A stretch of DNA of 64,000 nucleotides from Candidatus Planktophila dulcis. GTDB lineage: Bacteria > Actinomycetota > Actinomycetes > Nanopelagicales > Nanopelagicaceae. The notes under the pieces are model-generated. The model saw nothing but the letters and a program-made list of their open reading frames with translations. It made no database searches and was not told the origin of the DNA. Position numbers and translations under genes: made by a program. Location of the stretch: positions 310,001-374,000 of the forward strand of contig NZ_CP016777.1 of NCBI RefSeq assembly GCF_002288225.1. Reading direction: 5' to 3'. Below, in pieces: positions 63,795-64,000 of this stretch (position 1 is the first letter of the stretch; each line of letters begins with the position of its first letter).

Positions 63795-64000
63795 TTAGAG
63801 CGATTTAAATGCAAGTACTACGTTGTGGCCGCCAAATCCGAAAGAATCATTGAGCGCAGCAATATCTCCCGCTGGAAGTTGGCGTGGTGTGTCGCGAACG
63901 ACATCGACAGTCACAGCTGGGTCTAAGTTTTCGATGTTGATAGTTGGGGGAGCAAGGCGATCTTGAAGAGCTTTGACAATAAAGACAGATTCGATTGCAC
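63795..64000 (-). CDS. fabF: 3-oxoacyl-ACP synthase II, C-terminal part (cut by window edge)
   Basis: The last 68 codons are visible; the rest lies beyond the window. The segment ends LNDSFGFGGHNVVLAFKSL, the C-terminal signature of FabF/KasA enzymes with the catalytic-face GFGGHN loop and second active-site His. It condenses malonyl-ACP with acyl-ACP in fatty acid elongation. The stop is 9 bp before accD, so the two are in one operon. Confidence 0.9.
   Translation of the reverse strand, partial: AIESVFIVKALQDRLAPPTINIENLDPAVTVDVVRDTPRQLPAGDIAALNDSFGFGGHNVVLAFKSL

Overview
The window looks like a stretch of chromosome from a small-genome freshwater actinobacterium, most likely of the acI / Ca. 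Nanopelagicales lineage. The evidence is the gene content: a heliorhodopsin very similar to the actinobacterial type protein, PhoU next to a SenX3/RegX3-like pair, Ppk1 with a MutT1-like NUDIX-phosphatase, DUF3145, a lysine-rich histone-like protein and a Leu-peptide leader before leuA. Base composition is moderate, genes are tightly packed, and several convergent genes share their stop codons. I see no phage, transposon, CRISPR array or plasmid gene. The assignment is inference from gene content, not from a marker-gene tree.

Layout. 1-9342: a truncated MalT/LuxR-type regulator, a GNAT acetyltransferase, the oxidative pentose phosphate genes pgl-gnd-zwf, convergent tgt, an alpha/beta hydrolase and an MFS transporter. 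9475-15523: a five-gene peptide (Dpp/Opp-type) ABC importer operon closed by an intrinsic terminator, with structured RNA elements on both sides of the binding-protein gene. 15556-21436: a membrane-anchored protein, an M13 metallopeptidase, a MarR regulator, the histone H1-like repeat protein, an MFS exporter and panB. 21513-28705: nadE, glnA, heliorhodopsin, leuA with its leader, recO and uppS. 28702-36936: tspO, a Zur-like regulator, a ZIP transporter behind a probable Zur box, a small monooxygenase-fold protein, glyS, dus, a SanA/YdcF-like protein, dgt and dnaG, followed by tRNA-Asn. 37106-46549: a DoxX-Rieske fusion, an HtrA protease, an ACT protein, galT-galK, divergent glpK/glpD, a GH25 lysozyme and a stand-alone DnaX-tail-like protein. 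46573-54876: an orphan NarL-type regulator and a phosphate/polyphosphate island (regX3-like, senX3-like, phoU, ppx, mutT1-like, ppk1) with xylA inside it. 54942-64000: tRNA-Met, GH36 alpha-galactosidase, ald, lycopene cyclase crtYc-crtYd, the retinal-forming dioxygenase blh, an M23 peptidase, a cold-shock protein, DUF3145, a SIMPL protein, an accD-type carboxyltransferase and the 3' end of fabF.

How the parts fit. The heliorhodopsin gene directly follows a glutamine synthetase gene whose product lacks an evident adenylylation site. The enzymes that close beta-carotene and cleave it to retinal lie about 33 kb away. This points to a light-linked sensor or regulator near nitrogen assimilation. 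The remaining genes describe a heterotroph that imports peptides, takes up galactosides, glycerol and xylose, and stores polyphosphate.

The most general regulatory signal is a TAnnnT hexamer ending 6 or 7 bases before the start codon of about twenty genes that begin a transcription unit, with no Shine-Dalgarno sequence. This is the arrangement expected of leaderless mRNAs. Genes inside operons or with long leaders carry GGAG-type ribosome-binding sites instead.
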